The notes under the pieces were generated by a model. The model saw nothing but the letters and a program-made list of their open reading frames with translations, was not told the DNA's origin and did not search any database. The position numbers were made by a program, and so were the translations under genes. Of a DNA stretch of 64,000 nucleotides, positions 55,804 through 63,826 are shown one piece after another. Within the stretch, counting starts at the first letter, position 1. Each line of letters begins with the position of its first letter. The stretch spans positions 3,720,001-3,784,000 of the forward strand of contig NZ_AP021874.1 of NCBI RefSeq assembly GCF_009688945.1. Direction: 5' to 3'. The stretch is from Desulfosarcina alkanivorans. GTDB lineage: Bacteria > Desulfobacterota > Desulfobacteria > Desulfobacterales > Desulfosarcinaceae.

Positions 55804-55858
55804 CGGCTGCACCAGCATTCCTGAAATCCGGATCTTTCTGTTTGCTACCATCGCTTTG

Positions 55859-55896
55859 GCGGTGCAGAAACAAGCTTTTCTGCACCGCTCTCTTTT
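55859..55896 (+). terminator. Rho-independent terminator after the ACT gene
   Basis: A perfect 12-bp stem (gcggtgcagaaa at 55859-55870, tttctgcaccgc at 55877-55888) with loop caagct is followed by tctcttttt. It marks the end of the acyl-CoA cluster. Confidence 0.9.
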
Positions 55897-56091
55897 TGGC
55901 CTTTTGCTTAAAATAACGGAGCCGCCAATGACCGCTTCCGCAGGCATTTTCTCTTGATGGTGGGTTTGGCCTATCAATAGACGCCTGCAACCCGACCATT
56001 GAATTTTTCGCGTTCATTGTCACTTTCAGTCTACGGCGCGTTGTGATTCCTACTGAATAAAAGTCAAACATTGGCGTATTGGAGGTTCGTG

Positions 56092-56304
56092 ATGAACAAA
56101 CAAGATTGTGTAAGCGAAAAATGGTCCAGCAGGACCATTGGACTGATCATCCTGCCCCTGGCGATGGCACTGGGATTTCTCGGTTTTCTGATCCTACCGG
56201 TGGTGGGCCTTTTCTTTGCGCTTCCGCTGTTCATACTTTCGTTCTTTTTTATTGCCGCACCGGAAAGCAAGGTGTGCCGCCTTATCCTGCGAAAAGAAAC
56301 ATAA
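56092..56304 (+). CDS. Small membrane protein of unknown function (70 aa)
   Basis: Two hydrophobic helices (TIGLIILPLAMALGFLGFLI and VGLFFALPLFILSFFFIAA) with short polar ends are predicted. ATG 56092 (MNKQDCVSEKW) follows TTGGAGG. No family was recognised. It is isolated between two terminators, with its own ribosome-binding site, and could be a small inner-membrane or stress-related protein. Confidence 0.6.
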   Translation: MNKQDCVSEKWSSRTIGLIILPLAMALGFLGFLILPVVGLFFALPLFILSFFFIAAPESKVCRLILRKET

Positions 56305-56392
56305 CCGTTCACCGACTGGGCACGGATTTCAGGTTGTCCTGAAAAACGCCGCCCGCACGCATGAGCGCAGTGAGGCGGTGGGTCTTTGAACG

Positions 56393-56431
56393 AAAAGGCC
56401 AGGCGTTATTCGCCTGGCCCTTTTTGTTTTT
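56393..56431. terminator. Bidirectional terminator between convergent genes
   Basis: The stem ggccaggcg-ttatt-cgcctggcc (56397-56419) is flanked by AAAA on the left and CTTTTTGTTTTT on the right. It can end transcription of the small membrane-protein gene on the plus strand and, with the left A-run read as U, of acetyl-CoA synthetase on the minus strand. Confidence 0.85.
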
Positions 56432-56501
56432 CTCATCCGGCAGACAGGCCTTTCACATCAACTCCGGGTGGCCCGACGGTAACCTATTTCGACCATCCCG
56501 A

Positions 56502-58487
56502 TCAATTGGGCGTTTGGATCTGTTTGGCGCCGTCAATGGCCAGATCCACCGTGCTGGGATCGGCAAGTGTCGATGTGTCGCCCATGGATTCCTTGCTGAA
56601 ATCGCCGGCGGCGACTTTTTTAAGGATACGGCGCATGATTTTGCCGGAGCGGGTCTTGGGCAGAAAATCTGACCATTGAATCATCTCCGGCGTGGCGATG
56701 GGGCCGATTTCCTTGCGGACGTGGGCCACCAGTTCCTTTTTCAGCGCATCTGTTTTTTCAACGCCGGAGTTAAGCGTTACAAAGGCGTAGATGGATTGCC
56801 CCTTGACGGGATGCGGATACCCCACGACCGCCGATTCGGCGACATACGGGTGAGAGACCAGGGCCGACTCGACTTCGGCGGTTCCCATGCGATGGCCGGA
56901 TACGTTGATGACATCGTCTACGCGGCCCGTGATCTGGTAATAGCCGTCCTTGTCCCTGCGGCAGCCATCGCCGGTGGTATAGACACCGTCAAACTGGGTG
57001 AAATACGTTTCGAAAAATCGTTGCGGATTTTTATACACGCCGCGCATCTGGCCGGGCCAGGACCTTTTGATGATCAGGTTGCCCTGACATTCGCCTTCCA
57101 GTTCCTGGCCGGCGTCATCCACAATCGCCGGCTCTACCCCGAAAAAGGGGACGGTGGCCTGGGCCGGCTTGATGTCGATGGCGCCCGGCAGCGGGGTAAT
57201 CAGAATCCCGCCGGTTTCCGTCTGCCACCAGGTGTCGACGATGGGGCATTCCCCCCTGCCGATATTCTGATAATACCAGTTCCATGCTTCGGGATTCAGC
57301 GGTTCCCCTACGGAACCCAGAAGCCGGATGGAGGAAATGTCGTGCTTTTTAACCCATGAATCGCCCTCTTTGGCCAGGGCGCGGATGGCCGTCGGTGCAG
57401 TGTAGAAAATGTTGATCTTATATTTTTCGACAATGGCCCAGAACCGGCCGTAATCCGGATAGTTGGGAACCCCTTCGAACATGACCGACGTCGCGCCGTT
57501 GCACAGCGGTCCATAGACGATATAGGAGTGTCCGGTTACCCAGCCGATGTCGGCCGTGCACCAGTAGATGTCTCCGTCGTGGTAATCGAAGATCATCTTG
57601 TGGGTATAGGAGACATAGGTGAGATACCCGCCGGTGGTGTGCATCACGCCCTTGGGCGTTCCGGTGGAGCCTGAGGTGTAAAGAATGAACAATGGATCCT
57701 CGGCGTCCATCTCCTCGGGCGGACAATCGGCATCGACCTTTTTGAGCTCGTCATGAACCCATCTGTCGGTATCGGCGTTCCAGTCCACCTTGACCTTGTC
57801 CCCGACCCGCTCGACCACCAGGTGGGTGTGGATGGTGGGGCACGCCTTGACCGCCGTATCCGCGTTGGCTTTTTGCGGAATGGCCTTGGCGCCGCGGAAG
57901 GTACCGTCGCAGGAAACCACCATAACGCTTTCGCTGTCCTGGATGCGACTGGCCAGTGCGTCGGCGGAAAACCCGCCAAAAACCACGGCGTGAATGGCTC
58001 CGATGCGCGAGCAGGCCAGGATGCCGATGGCCAGTTCAGGAATCATGGGCAGGTAGAAGGTTACGACATCGCCCTTTTTTATGCCGTTACTTTTCAGGAT
58101 GTTGGCAAATTTGCAAACCTCGGCATGCAGGTCTTTATAGGTAAATTTTTTGCTTTCGCCGGGGTCATTGCCTTCCCAGATGAGCGCGACCTGGTCACCC
58201 CGGGTTTCCAGGTGCCGGTCGAGACAATTGTATGAAATGTTCAGTTTGGCGTTGGTGAACCATCTGATGTGAAGATCTTCGGCGCTGGTACCGTAATTGA
58301 AGTCCGTTACTTTGTCCCACTTCTTGAACCAGGTTACCTGTTCGTCGGCGACCTTTCCCCAGAAGGCATCGGGGTCGTCGATGGACTGCTGCCACATTTG
58401 CCTGTACTGGTCGTAGCTGCTGATGTAGGCTTTTTTCCTGAAATCTTCGGGTACCGGGTAAATCTCTTTGAGCTTCACATCTGTCAT
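56502..58487 (-). CDS. acsA: Acetyl-CoA synthetase (AMP-forming, 661 aa)
   Basis: The adenylation motifs are [31 protein letters not shown] and [20 protein letters not shown]; the acetylation-site lysine lies in [11 protein letters not shown]. The N-terminal segment [15 protein letters not shown] is typical of AcsA. It activates acetate to acetyl-CoA through acetyl-AMP. ATG 58487 follows AATGGAGG; an upstream extension has no similarity. The gene converges on the acyl-CoA cluster and has a long AT-rich leader upstream. Confidence 0.93.
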   Translation of the reverse strand: MTDVKLKEIYPVPEDFRKKAYISSYDQYRQMWQQSIDDPDAFWGKVADEQVTWFKKWDKVTDFNYGTSAEDLHIRWFTNAKLNISYNCLDRHLETRGDQVALIWEGNDPGESKKFTYKDLHAEVCKFANILKSNGIKKGDVVTFYLPMIPELAIGILACSRIGAIHAVVFGGFSADALASRIQDSESVMVVSCDGTFRGAKAIPQKANADTAVKACPTIHTHLVVERVGDKVKVDWNADTDRWVHDELKKVDADCPPEEMDAEDPLFILYTSGSTGTPKGVMHTTGGYLTYVSYTHKMIFDYHDGDIYWCTADIGWVTGHSYIVYGPLCNGATSVMFEGVPNYPDYGRFWAIVEKYKINIFYTAPTAIRALAKEGDSWVKKHDISSIRLLGSVGEPLNPEAWNWYYQNIGRGECPIVDTWWQTETGGILITPLPGAIDIKPAQATVPFFGVEPAIVDDAGQELEGECQGNLIIKRSWPGQMRGVYKNPQRFFETYFTQFDGVYTTGDGCRRDKDGYYQITGRVDDVINVSGHRMGTAEVESALVSHPYVAESAVVGYPHPVKGQSIYAFVTLNSGVEKTDALKKELVAHVRKEIGPIATPEMIQWSDFLPKTRSGKIMRRILKKVAAGDFSKESMGDTSTLADPSTVDLAIDGAKQIQTPN

Positions 58488-58826
58488 GAAAACCTCCATT
58501 GGATAAGAATATTGAGTTAATGAGCAACACAATGGCGCGATACGGATCAACGCGGTGCCGTGGCCAAATGTTTCGGTGTCCGGCACCACCGCCACTTTAA
58601 TGAATTTTATTCATTATATATTTTTTTAGTTTTTTTTTAATGAATGTAAATTTCATGTGGTTCCTTTTACAAATTACATGCCAGATATAAATTGCAGGGC
58701 AATAGCAAAGCGATTTCATAACGGCGACAGACTATTAACGCAATAATTTTTAATGGTTAGTCAGCTGTTCGGTATCGTCGGCATGTCACCCTTGAGGGGG
58801 AAAAGCAGACGTCCAAAGGGAAGAGC

Positions 58827-58917
58827 TACAACTTTTATTGTAGAGATAGTCGCCCAGTACCCCCATAACCCATCGGGTTTTTTGATCAAACCAACTATCT
58901 TACAACTATAATTGTGG
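58827..58917. promoter_or_regulatory. Two related 17-bp palindromes (candidate operators)
   Basis: tacaacttttattgtag (58827-58843) and tacaactataattgtgg (58901-58917) share the pattern tacaact-N3-attgt(a/g)g and are 74 bp apart. Each has dyad symmetry ACAA...TTGT. They lie between acsA and arsR-hgcAB, so either unit could be the target. No regulator was assigned. Confidence 0.45.
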
Positions 58918-59047
58918 CTACAACCAGTCCGGGATGGACAACTACAGGCGTAAGGGCGCAAAAAGCGCATGCCATGAGCTTTTTACGAGGGCATCAGGCA
59001 TAGGGAAACCGATCCACGGAATGGCAGGGCCGCATCACCTTGAACGG

Positions 59048-59088
59048 TTGACAGCACCCCCCTCTATCGTATATCGTCGTTTTACGAT
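59048..59088 (+). promoter_or_regulatory. Promoter of arsR-hgcAB with overlapping palindrome
   Basis: TTGACA (59048-59053) and TATATC (59070-59075) are 16 bp apart. The inverted repeat atcgt-N6-acgat (59073-59088) overlaps the -10 region, where ArsR-type repressors usually bind. The ArsR start codon is about 40 nt downstream of the expected transcription start. Confidence 0.55.
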
Positions 59089-59129
59089 TAATCTTGGGTT
59101 GCATTCTATGGAAAAAGTGGAATCGAACC

Positions 59130-59420
59130 ATGAATCAAGACGGTGAATGGCAGCTCGACACCCCAGCTTTCGCCAGGATCTGCAAGGCGCTGGGGCATCC
59201 GGCACGGGTCCGGATTGTTGAGCACCTCAAAGCCATCGACCGGTGCATCTGCAGCGAACTTGTCCAGATCCTGCCCCTGGCCCAGTCCACCGTGAGCCAG
59301 CACCTGAAGGTGCTCAAGGCTGCGGGGCTCATTACAGGAGAGGTGGAGGGTCCCCGGACCTGCTATTGCCTGGACCGGCAGATGCTGGAACGCTTCAAGC
59401 GAAGGGCCGATGCCTTCTGA
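59130..59420 (+). CDS. ArsR-family metalloregulator (96 aa)
   Basis: The winged helix is FARICKALGHPARVRIVEHL followed by LPLAQSTVSQHLKVLKAAGL. A CIC motif (RCICSEL) lies at the start of the region where ArsR proteins bind As(III), Sb(III) or other thiophilic metals, and a further Cys is in RTCYCLD. ATG 59130 is preferred; no strong ribosome-binding site is seen. It lies 58 nt upstream of hgcA in the same direction. ArsR-like genes next to hgcAB have been noted in mercury methylators. Autoregulation through the palindrome at 59073-59088 is inference. Confidence 0.85.
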   Translation: MNQDGEWQLDTPAFARICKALGHPARVRIVEHLKAIDRCICSELVQILPLAQSTVSQHLKVLKAAGLITGEVEGPRTCYCLDRQMLERFKRRADAF

Positions 59421-59478
59421 TCACAACGCGAGGTCCGACGCAGCGAAGCGTTGGCGGATGACAGGAATGAAATAAACG

Positions 59479-60687
59479 ATGACGTCATGTTGCCCCGAAG
59501 AAAAGAACCAGGTGCCCCGGCCCGACGGCACCAGCCACGAGTCGACCGCGTGCGGCCTGAAACCGGACTTTCCCATACTGGGCAAAGACGCAGGGGCATG
59601 CTGCGGCGGTCAGGCGCCGGAAACCGGCAGTCGGCATGAAACACCCGGTTACCGGACGTGGGGCTTTGTGGAAGATTTCGTGGAAACACCGGCGGGAAGG
59701 ATTCCCCGGGTGCACAACCATTGGAATCGTGAGGATCGAACCGGAACCCTTTGCGCCCGCCTGGGCATCGGCCGGGACAGCTACCGCATCGCTCCCGGAC
59801 TGTATGGCGTCGGCGCAGCGGATGCAGCGTCGCCGGTAATGGTCACCGCCAACTACAAACTCTCCTTCGACACCCTTCGGACGTCGCTTGCGGACACCAG
59901 TGCCTGGATCCTGGTGCTCGAGACCCACAGCATCAACGTCTGGTGCGCCGCCGGCAAGGGGACCTTCTCCACCCGGGAGGTCGCCGACCGCGTAAAAGCA
60001 GCCGGCCTCGAAAAAGTCGTCGCGCACCGGCGCCTGATCCTGCCCCAACTGTCGGCCACCGGCGTGGCCGCGCGCCAGGTAAAACGCCTGTGCGGGTTTG
60101 AGGTCGTCTGGGGACCTGTACATGCCAGAGACATCAAAGCGTTTCTGGAAAACGGCATGAAAGCCGCTCCGGCCATGCGCAAGGTCACCTTCTCCCTGCG
60201 CGAGCGCCTGGAATTGATTCCGGTCGAACTCAACCACATGGGCCGGCCGACACTCTATCTGATACCGGGACTGCTGGTGCTGTCCGGTCTGGGAACGGGC
60301 ATATTTTCAGTGAGCGCCGCCGTCTCACGGGGAAGTGCCGCCATTCTGGCGTACGTCCTTGCCGTGGCGACCGGCGCCATTTTGTCCCCGCTCCTGCTCC
60401 CCTGGCTGCCGGGCAGGGCCTTCGCCGTCAAGGGTGCCGCAATCGGCGCCGCGGCCGGCGCCCTGCTCTCGGCCGGATTCAGGGGCCACCTGGCCTGGAT
60501 GGAGATGCTGGCCCTGACGCTTTTCATCATGGCCGTCAGCTCCTACCTGGCCATGAACTTCACCGGATCGACGCCCTTTACCTCTCCGACCGGCGTGGAA
60601 AAAGAGATGCGCCGGGCCATTCCGCTCCAGGCGGCCGGCAGCCTGGCAGCCGCTGCTCTGTGGGTGGGTGCCGGGTTCACGGGATAA
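59479..60687 (+). CDS. hgcA: Mercury methylation corrinoid protein HgcA (402 aa)
   Basis: The hallmark cap-helix motif NVWCAAGK is at residues 153-160; C156 is the residue expected to coordinate the cobalt of the corrinoid. The corrinoid-binding domain (about 60-240) resembles CFeSP, with ETHSINVWCAAGKGTFST and a KRLCGFEVVWGPVHARDI stretch. Five hydrophobic helices follow (about 255-402), matching the membrane domain of HgcA. The N-terminus has several extra cysteines (MTSCCPEE, ACCGG) that I do not recall in typical HgcA. HgcA transfers a methyl group to Hg(II). ATG 59479 gives a family-like length. hgcB follows 21 nt downstream. Confidence 0.96.
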   Translation: MTSCCPEEKNQVPRPDGTSHESTACGLKPDFPILGKDAGACCGGQAPETGSRHETPGYRTWGFVEDFVETPAGRIPRVHNHWNREDRTGTLCARLGIGRDSYRIAPGLYGVGAADAASPVMVTANYKLSFDTLRTSLADTSAWILVLETHSINVWCAAGKGTFSTREVADRVKAAGLEKVVAHRRLILPQLSATGVAARQVKRLCGFEVVWGPVHARDIKAFLENGMKAAPAMRKVTFSLRERLELIPVELNHMGRPTLYLIPGLLVLSGLGTGIFSVSAAVSRGSAAILAYVLAVATGAILSPLLLPWLPGRAFAVKGAAIGAAAGALLSAGFRGHLAWMEMLALTLFIMAVSSYLAMNFTGSTPFTSPTGVEKEMRRAIPLQAAGSLAAAALWVGAGFTG

Positions 60688-60708
60688 GACAACTCACAGG
60701 AGGTCGCG

Positions 60709-61002
60709 ATGAAACGATTCAGATACCTGCCCGGGGTGACCACCCTTGAATACGATAAGGGGCTTTGCGTGGGGTGCGGGTCCTGCGAACGGGTATGCCC
60801 ACACGGGGTGTTTACCATGAACGGCAAAAAGGTGCAGCTGACGGACAAGGACGGCTGCATGGAGTGCGGCGCCTGTGCCCTGAACTGCCCCACGTCCGCC
60901 ATCCGGGTCACCCCCGGAGTGGGCTGCGCCGCCTACATCATTTCCGGCTGGATCCACGGCAAGGAGAATGCCAGTTGCGGGGGTGAAGGCGGTTGCTGTT
61001 GA
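60709..61002 (+). CDS. hgcB: Mercury methylation ferredoxin HgcB (97 aa)
   Basis: Two 4Fe-4S motifs are C20-x2-C23-x2-C26-x3-C30 and C50-x2-C53-x2-C56-x3-C60. The separate conserved C73 (GVGCAAYI) and the C-terminal cysteine pair C96-C97 are both kept; in HgcB these are thought to bind or hand over mercury. HgcB reduces the corrinoid of HgcA. AGGAGG lies before ATG 60709. With hgcA present and both intact, mercury methylation is predicted. Confidence 0.96.
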   Translation: MKRFRYLPGVTTLEYDKGLCVGCGSCERVCPHGVFTMNGKKVQLTDKDGCMECGACALNCPTSAIRVTPGVGCAAYIISGWIHGKENASCGGEGGCC

Positions 61003-61424
61003 GAACAATACGGAAAACCCAACGTGGCATATGCCGGAGTACTGATTGGCCGTGGCAGGCACTTGGGAATAAGATTGAACAGGATGACCTGCGACGCTGA
61101 TCGATGATCTAAATTTAGTTTCACGGGCATCTGCTCTCTCAGTTTACAACATGATTATCATTGCTTTTCAGGAGCCATAGAAAGCTGATAGAGTTGGAGA
61201 ATCCCAAGTTTAAACCAAGAATCCGCCACCCCAATATATTGTGTTCGCCCCAAAATGAAAAAGCGTGGACTTTTTCGGCAATCCACGCTTTCTGGCTGAT
61301 CCCCATTATGGCGGTGACCTGCACTATGGGATATCAGGTGGGCCATCTGGACCGAGGACTGATGGTCGTATTCCTCACCTCACCATCTTTCGGGCAAGCT
61401 AATGGACACTGATATCTTCGTATT
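61003..61424. other. 422-nt spacer after hgcB with one hairpin
   Basis: No supported gene was found; short ORFs here have no recognised family. A perfect 9-bp inverted repeat (aagcgtgga at 61261-61269, tccacgctt at 61282-61290) could form a hairpin with a 12-nt loop, but no clear T tract follows. Base composition becomes more AT-rich from here on. Confidence 0.5.
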
Positions 61425-62282
61425 TTATGCCGATCTTACGGCTTCCCATCCAATCAAAGCCTTCTTTCTCGCAGATCCCCAACGATATTGATGAATTTTT
61501 CCAGATTTAGCAATCACCCGATGGCATGGAATCAAATAAGCAACGGGGTTGACGGCAATCGCATTGGCAACTGCCCGAAAGGCTTTTGGATGGCCGATAT
61601 ACGAAGCAATGTCCTGATAACTGACGACACACCCCTTGGGGATGTTTAACAGGGCCTTCCAGACATTGATTTGAAAATTGGTCCCCTTGACCTGCAAATT
61701 AAACGGGTGTGCACTTTTCTGATGATTAATTCTAAAGATATGGTTAACGATTGAGCATACGGCAGTCGGATTTTCAATAAACTCGGAATCTGGCCACGTA
61801 TCGAATAACTGTCCAAATGTTTCAGATCGTTCTCCTGACGCTACAAATCCAAAATAACATATCCCCCGTTGGGTGGTTGCCAGCAGGCACTCACCGAAAG
61901 GCGAATCACAGACACCGTACGAAATTTGCAGCCCCGACCCTTGTTTTTTAAATTCGCCGGGTGTCATCGCTTCGAAGGTAACAAATAAATCGTGAAGACG
62001 ACCGGTGCCTGACAGGCCTGCGTCCATAGCGGTTTCTAAAAGGCTCTTTGATTCGACCAATCGTTTTTTGGTGTAATCGAGGGTCATAAATTGCATGAAT
62101 TGGATCGGACTTATCCCAGCCCACCGCTTAAACAGCCTGTCAAAATGATACTTGCTTAAATGAACGCTTTGCGCCATCTGATCCAGGGACGGCTGGGATT
62201 TAAAGTTTTGTTCGATGAACTGAATTGCCTTTTCGATTCGTTGAAAGTCCTCGGACTGCTGTGAACAATCGGATGTATTCAT
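61425..62282 (-). CDS. Ada-like AraC-type regulator / methylated-DNA-cysteine methyltransferase (285 aa)
   Basis: The N-terminal AraC helix-turn-helix region (about 12-105) has FIEQNFKSQPSLDQMAQSVH and LFKRWAGISPIQFMQF. The C-terminal domain is an O6-methylguanine-DNA methyltransferase with the alkyl-acceptor C253 in LIPCHRVI and the segment FQINVWKALLNIPKGCVVSY. The zinc-binding phosphotriester domain of classical Ada is absent, so it is the shorter form (as in AdaA-less bifunctional proteins). ATG 62282 follows AGGGGA. Composition is more AT-rich than the left part of the window. Confidence 0.88.
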   Translation of the reverse strand: MNTSDCSQQSEDFQRIEKAIQFIEQNFKSQPSLDQMAQSVHLSKYHFDRLFKRWAGISPIQFMQFMTLDYTKKRLVESKSLLETAMDAGLSGTGRLHDLFVTFEAMTPGEFKKQGSGLQISYGVCDSPFGECLLATTQRGICYFGFVASGERSETFGQLFDTWPDSEFIENPTAVCSIVNHIFRINHQKSAHPFNLQVKGTNFQINVWKALLNIPKGCVVSYQDIASYIGHPKAFRAVANAIAVNPVAYLIPCHRVIAKSGKIHQYRWGSARKKALIGWEAVRSA

Positions 62283-62361
62283 ACCAATTCCCCTGCGTTC
62301 TCTGTTTTCCTTCATCCTAACCAAATTAAACAAAGATAGCGACCCGGATCTTGCTAGTGTT

Positions 62362-62492
62362 CATCCAGAAATAGGAAAATTGGGTCGAGATCAAGGCGCG
62401 CGAAAAATTTTACCGCAGGCATATGGCTGATATTCCGAGGATAAAATTTTGAGCGCAACGCAGATATCGGACAAATTGGCCATTTATGGATG
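62362..62492. repeat. Intergenic structured repeat, family 2, copy 3 (inverted)
   Basis: A 131-bp element with ends catccagaaat (62362-62372) and atttatggatg (62482-62492). In reverse complement its core (62412-62441) reads tcctcg-N15-gcctgcggt, the same as copies 1 and 2, with an ATAT/ATAT central stem. The arms aaaatttt on both sides of the core (about 62404-62411 and 62443-62450) add a further stem. It lies between the Ada-like gene and the EamA gene. Confidence 0.7.
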
Positions 62493-62614
62493 GGCACTTG
62501 CTATAAAATTCAGCAAGATTCGGGTCGCAGGATCCCCCTGCAAGTGTGTATTAATAGGCCAAGCAAACAATAAGACCCATTTTTACAGACCATGACAATT
62601 ATTCAGGGGGAAAC

Positions 62615-63574
62615 ATGAAAACACAGAAAAACATACGAGAATCTGCAACAGTCAACCAGATAATGGGGTTTCAAGAATGGGGGTTGATCATAATTTTATC
62701 AATTCTATGGGGAGGCTCTTTTTTCTTTGTAGGCGTGGCTGTTCAAGATATGCCGCCACTCACGATTGTATTATGCCGGGTCGCCCTCGCGTCTATTCTT
62801 CTTCTGGCCGCTGTTTATCTTAAAGGGGATAGAATGCCGTCATCACTGGCCTTGTGGGGTGGGTTTATCGTCATGGGCGCATTGAATAATTTGATCCCCT
62901 TCAGTTTGATTGTCTGGGGGCAAACCCATATAGAAAGCGGTCTTGCAAGTATCTTAAATGGTACGACGCCTATATTTAGCGTTATTCTTGCCCATTTTTT
63001 AACAAAAGAAGAACGGCTGACCACCAATCGGATGTCGGGTGTATTGATCGGCTGGGTGGGTGTTGCGGTGTTGATCGGATTCAATTCATTGCGAGGCTTC
63101 GGCATCGAAGTGTACGGTCAAATTGCCGTATTAGGAGCAGCCTTATCATATGCCTGTGCCGCAATTTATGGGCGTCGGTTCAAAGGTCTCAGCCCTCTTG
63201 TAGTGGCTACTGGAATGCTTTGTGGCTCTACCATCATGATGACACCAATGGCATTGTTTGTCGATCAGCCCTGGAATCTATCCCCCAGCATCTATTCAAT
63301 GGCGGCGCTCTTTGGACTGGCTGCGATCAGTACATCCCTGGCTTACATAATTTATTTCAGAGTATTGTCCATCGCAGGCCCGACGAATCTGTTATTAGTT
63401 ACCTTTTTAATTCCCCTGAGTGCTATTTTACTGGGGGTCATGTTTTTAGGGGAGAGGCTGGAATGGAATGCATTTGTTGGCATGGGACTGGTATTTACTG
63501 GCTTGATTGCCATCGATGGCCGCTTGTTGGACAGGTTCCAACGCAAAGAAAAGGTTTGGTATTATGAAATCTGA
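62615..63574 (+). CDS. EamA-family (DMT superfamily) transporter (319 aa)
   Basis: Ten hydrophobic helices in two EamA repeats are predicted. Typical segments are LSILWGGSFFFVGVAVQDMP, FSLIVWGQTHIESGLASILN and LVTFLIPLSAILLGVMFLGE. Members export amino acids, nucleosides or other metabolites; the substrate is unknown. ATG 62615 follows AGGGGGAAAC. The gene is AT-richer than the left clusters, like its Ada-like neighbour. Confidence 0.88.
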   Translation: MKTQKNIRESATVNQIMGFQEWGLIIILSILWGGSFFFVGVAVQDMPPLTIVLCRVALASILLLAAVYLKGDRMPSSLALWGGFIVMGALNNLIPFSLIVWGQTHIESGLASILNGTTPIFSVILAHFLTKEERLTTNRMSGVLIGWVGVAVLIGFNSLRGFGIEVYGQIAVLGAALSYACAAIYGRRFKGLSPLVVATGMLCGSTIMMTPMALFVDQPWNLSPSIYSMAALFGLAAISTSLAYIIYFRVLSIAGPTNLLLVTFLIPLSAILLGVMFLGERLEWNAFVGMGLVFTGLIAIDGRLLDRFQRKEKVWYYEI

Positions 63575-63645
63575 TAGCGTTTTCGTTATTTTAAATTCGC
63601 AACTTTGACGCGGTCGTAAAAAGTCAGAATCCCGGTTCTCCCGTC

Positions 63646-63665
63646 ATTCCGGCGAAGGTCGGAAT
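63646..63665. repeat. Short hairpin repeat (attccgg type)
   Basis: attccg at 63646-63651 and cggaat at 63660-63665 enclose an 8-nt loop, within gtcattccggcgaaggtcgg. I recall sequences of this type as a common intergenic REP-like repeat in related genomes. One copy is seen here. Confidence 0.5.
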
Positions 63666-63826
63666 CTATTTTTTAATAATACCTCAACTTCCGGAGCTAA
63701 CAGACAGAAACTTAAAACTGAAGGTAACGCTATGAATTAATTTAAAAAGATAGTTGAAGAGCCCAGTCTTTTGATTTATAGTGAATTTGCGAATAAACAC
63801 AATAATATCAATAGGCAAGGGCTCAA

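Larger units (their letters stand above)
58488..59129. other. 642-nt divergent intergenic region with AT-rich tract
   Basis: It lies between acsA (minus) and the ArsR gene (plus). An AT-rich tract at about 58605-58660 is probably part of the acsA promoter region. Two related 17-bp palindromes and the arsR promoter are listed separately. A minus-strand ORF at 58761-58970 has no family likeness or ribosome-binding site and is not called as a gene. Confidence 0.5.

Noticed and set aside
58761..58970. Minus-strand ORF of 69 codons between acsA and arsR
   Set aside because: No ribosome-binding site or family; it overlaps the paired palindromes, which explain the conservation-like pattern better.
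61139..61412. Short overlapping ORFs on both strands after hgcB
   Set aside because: They overlap each other around a hairpin, have no good start signal and no recognisable family.
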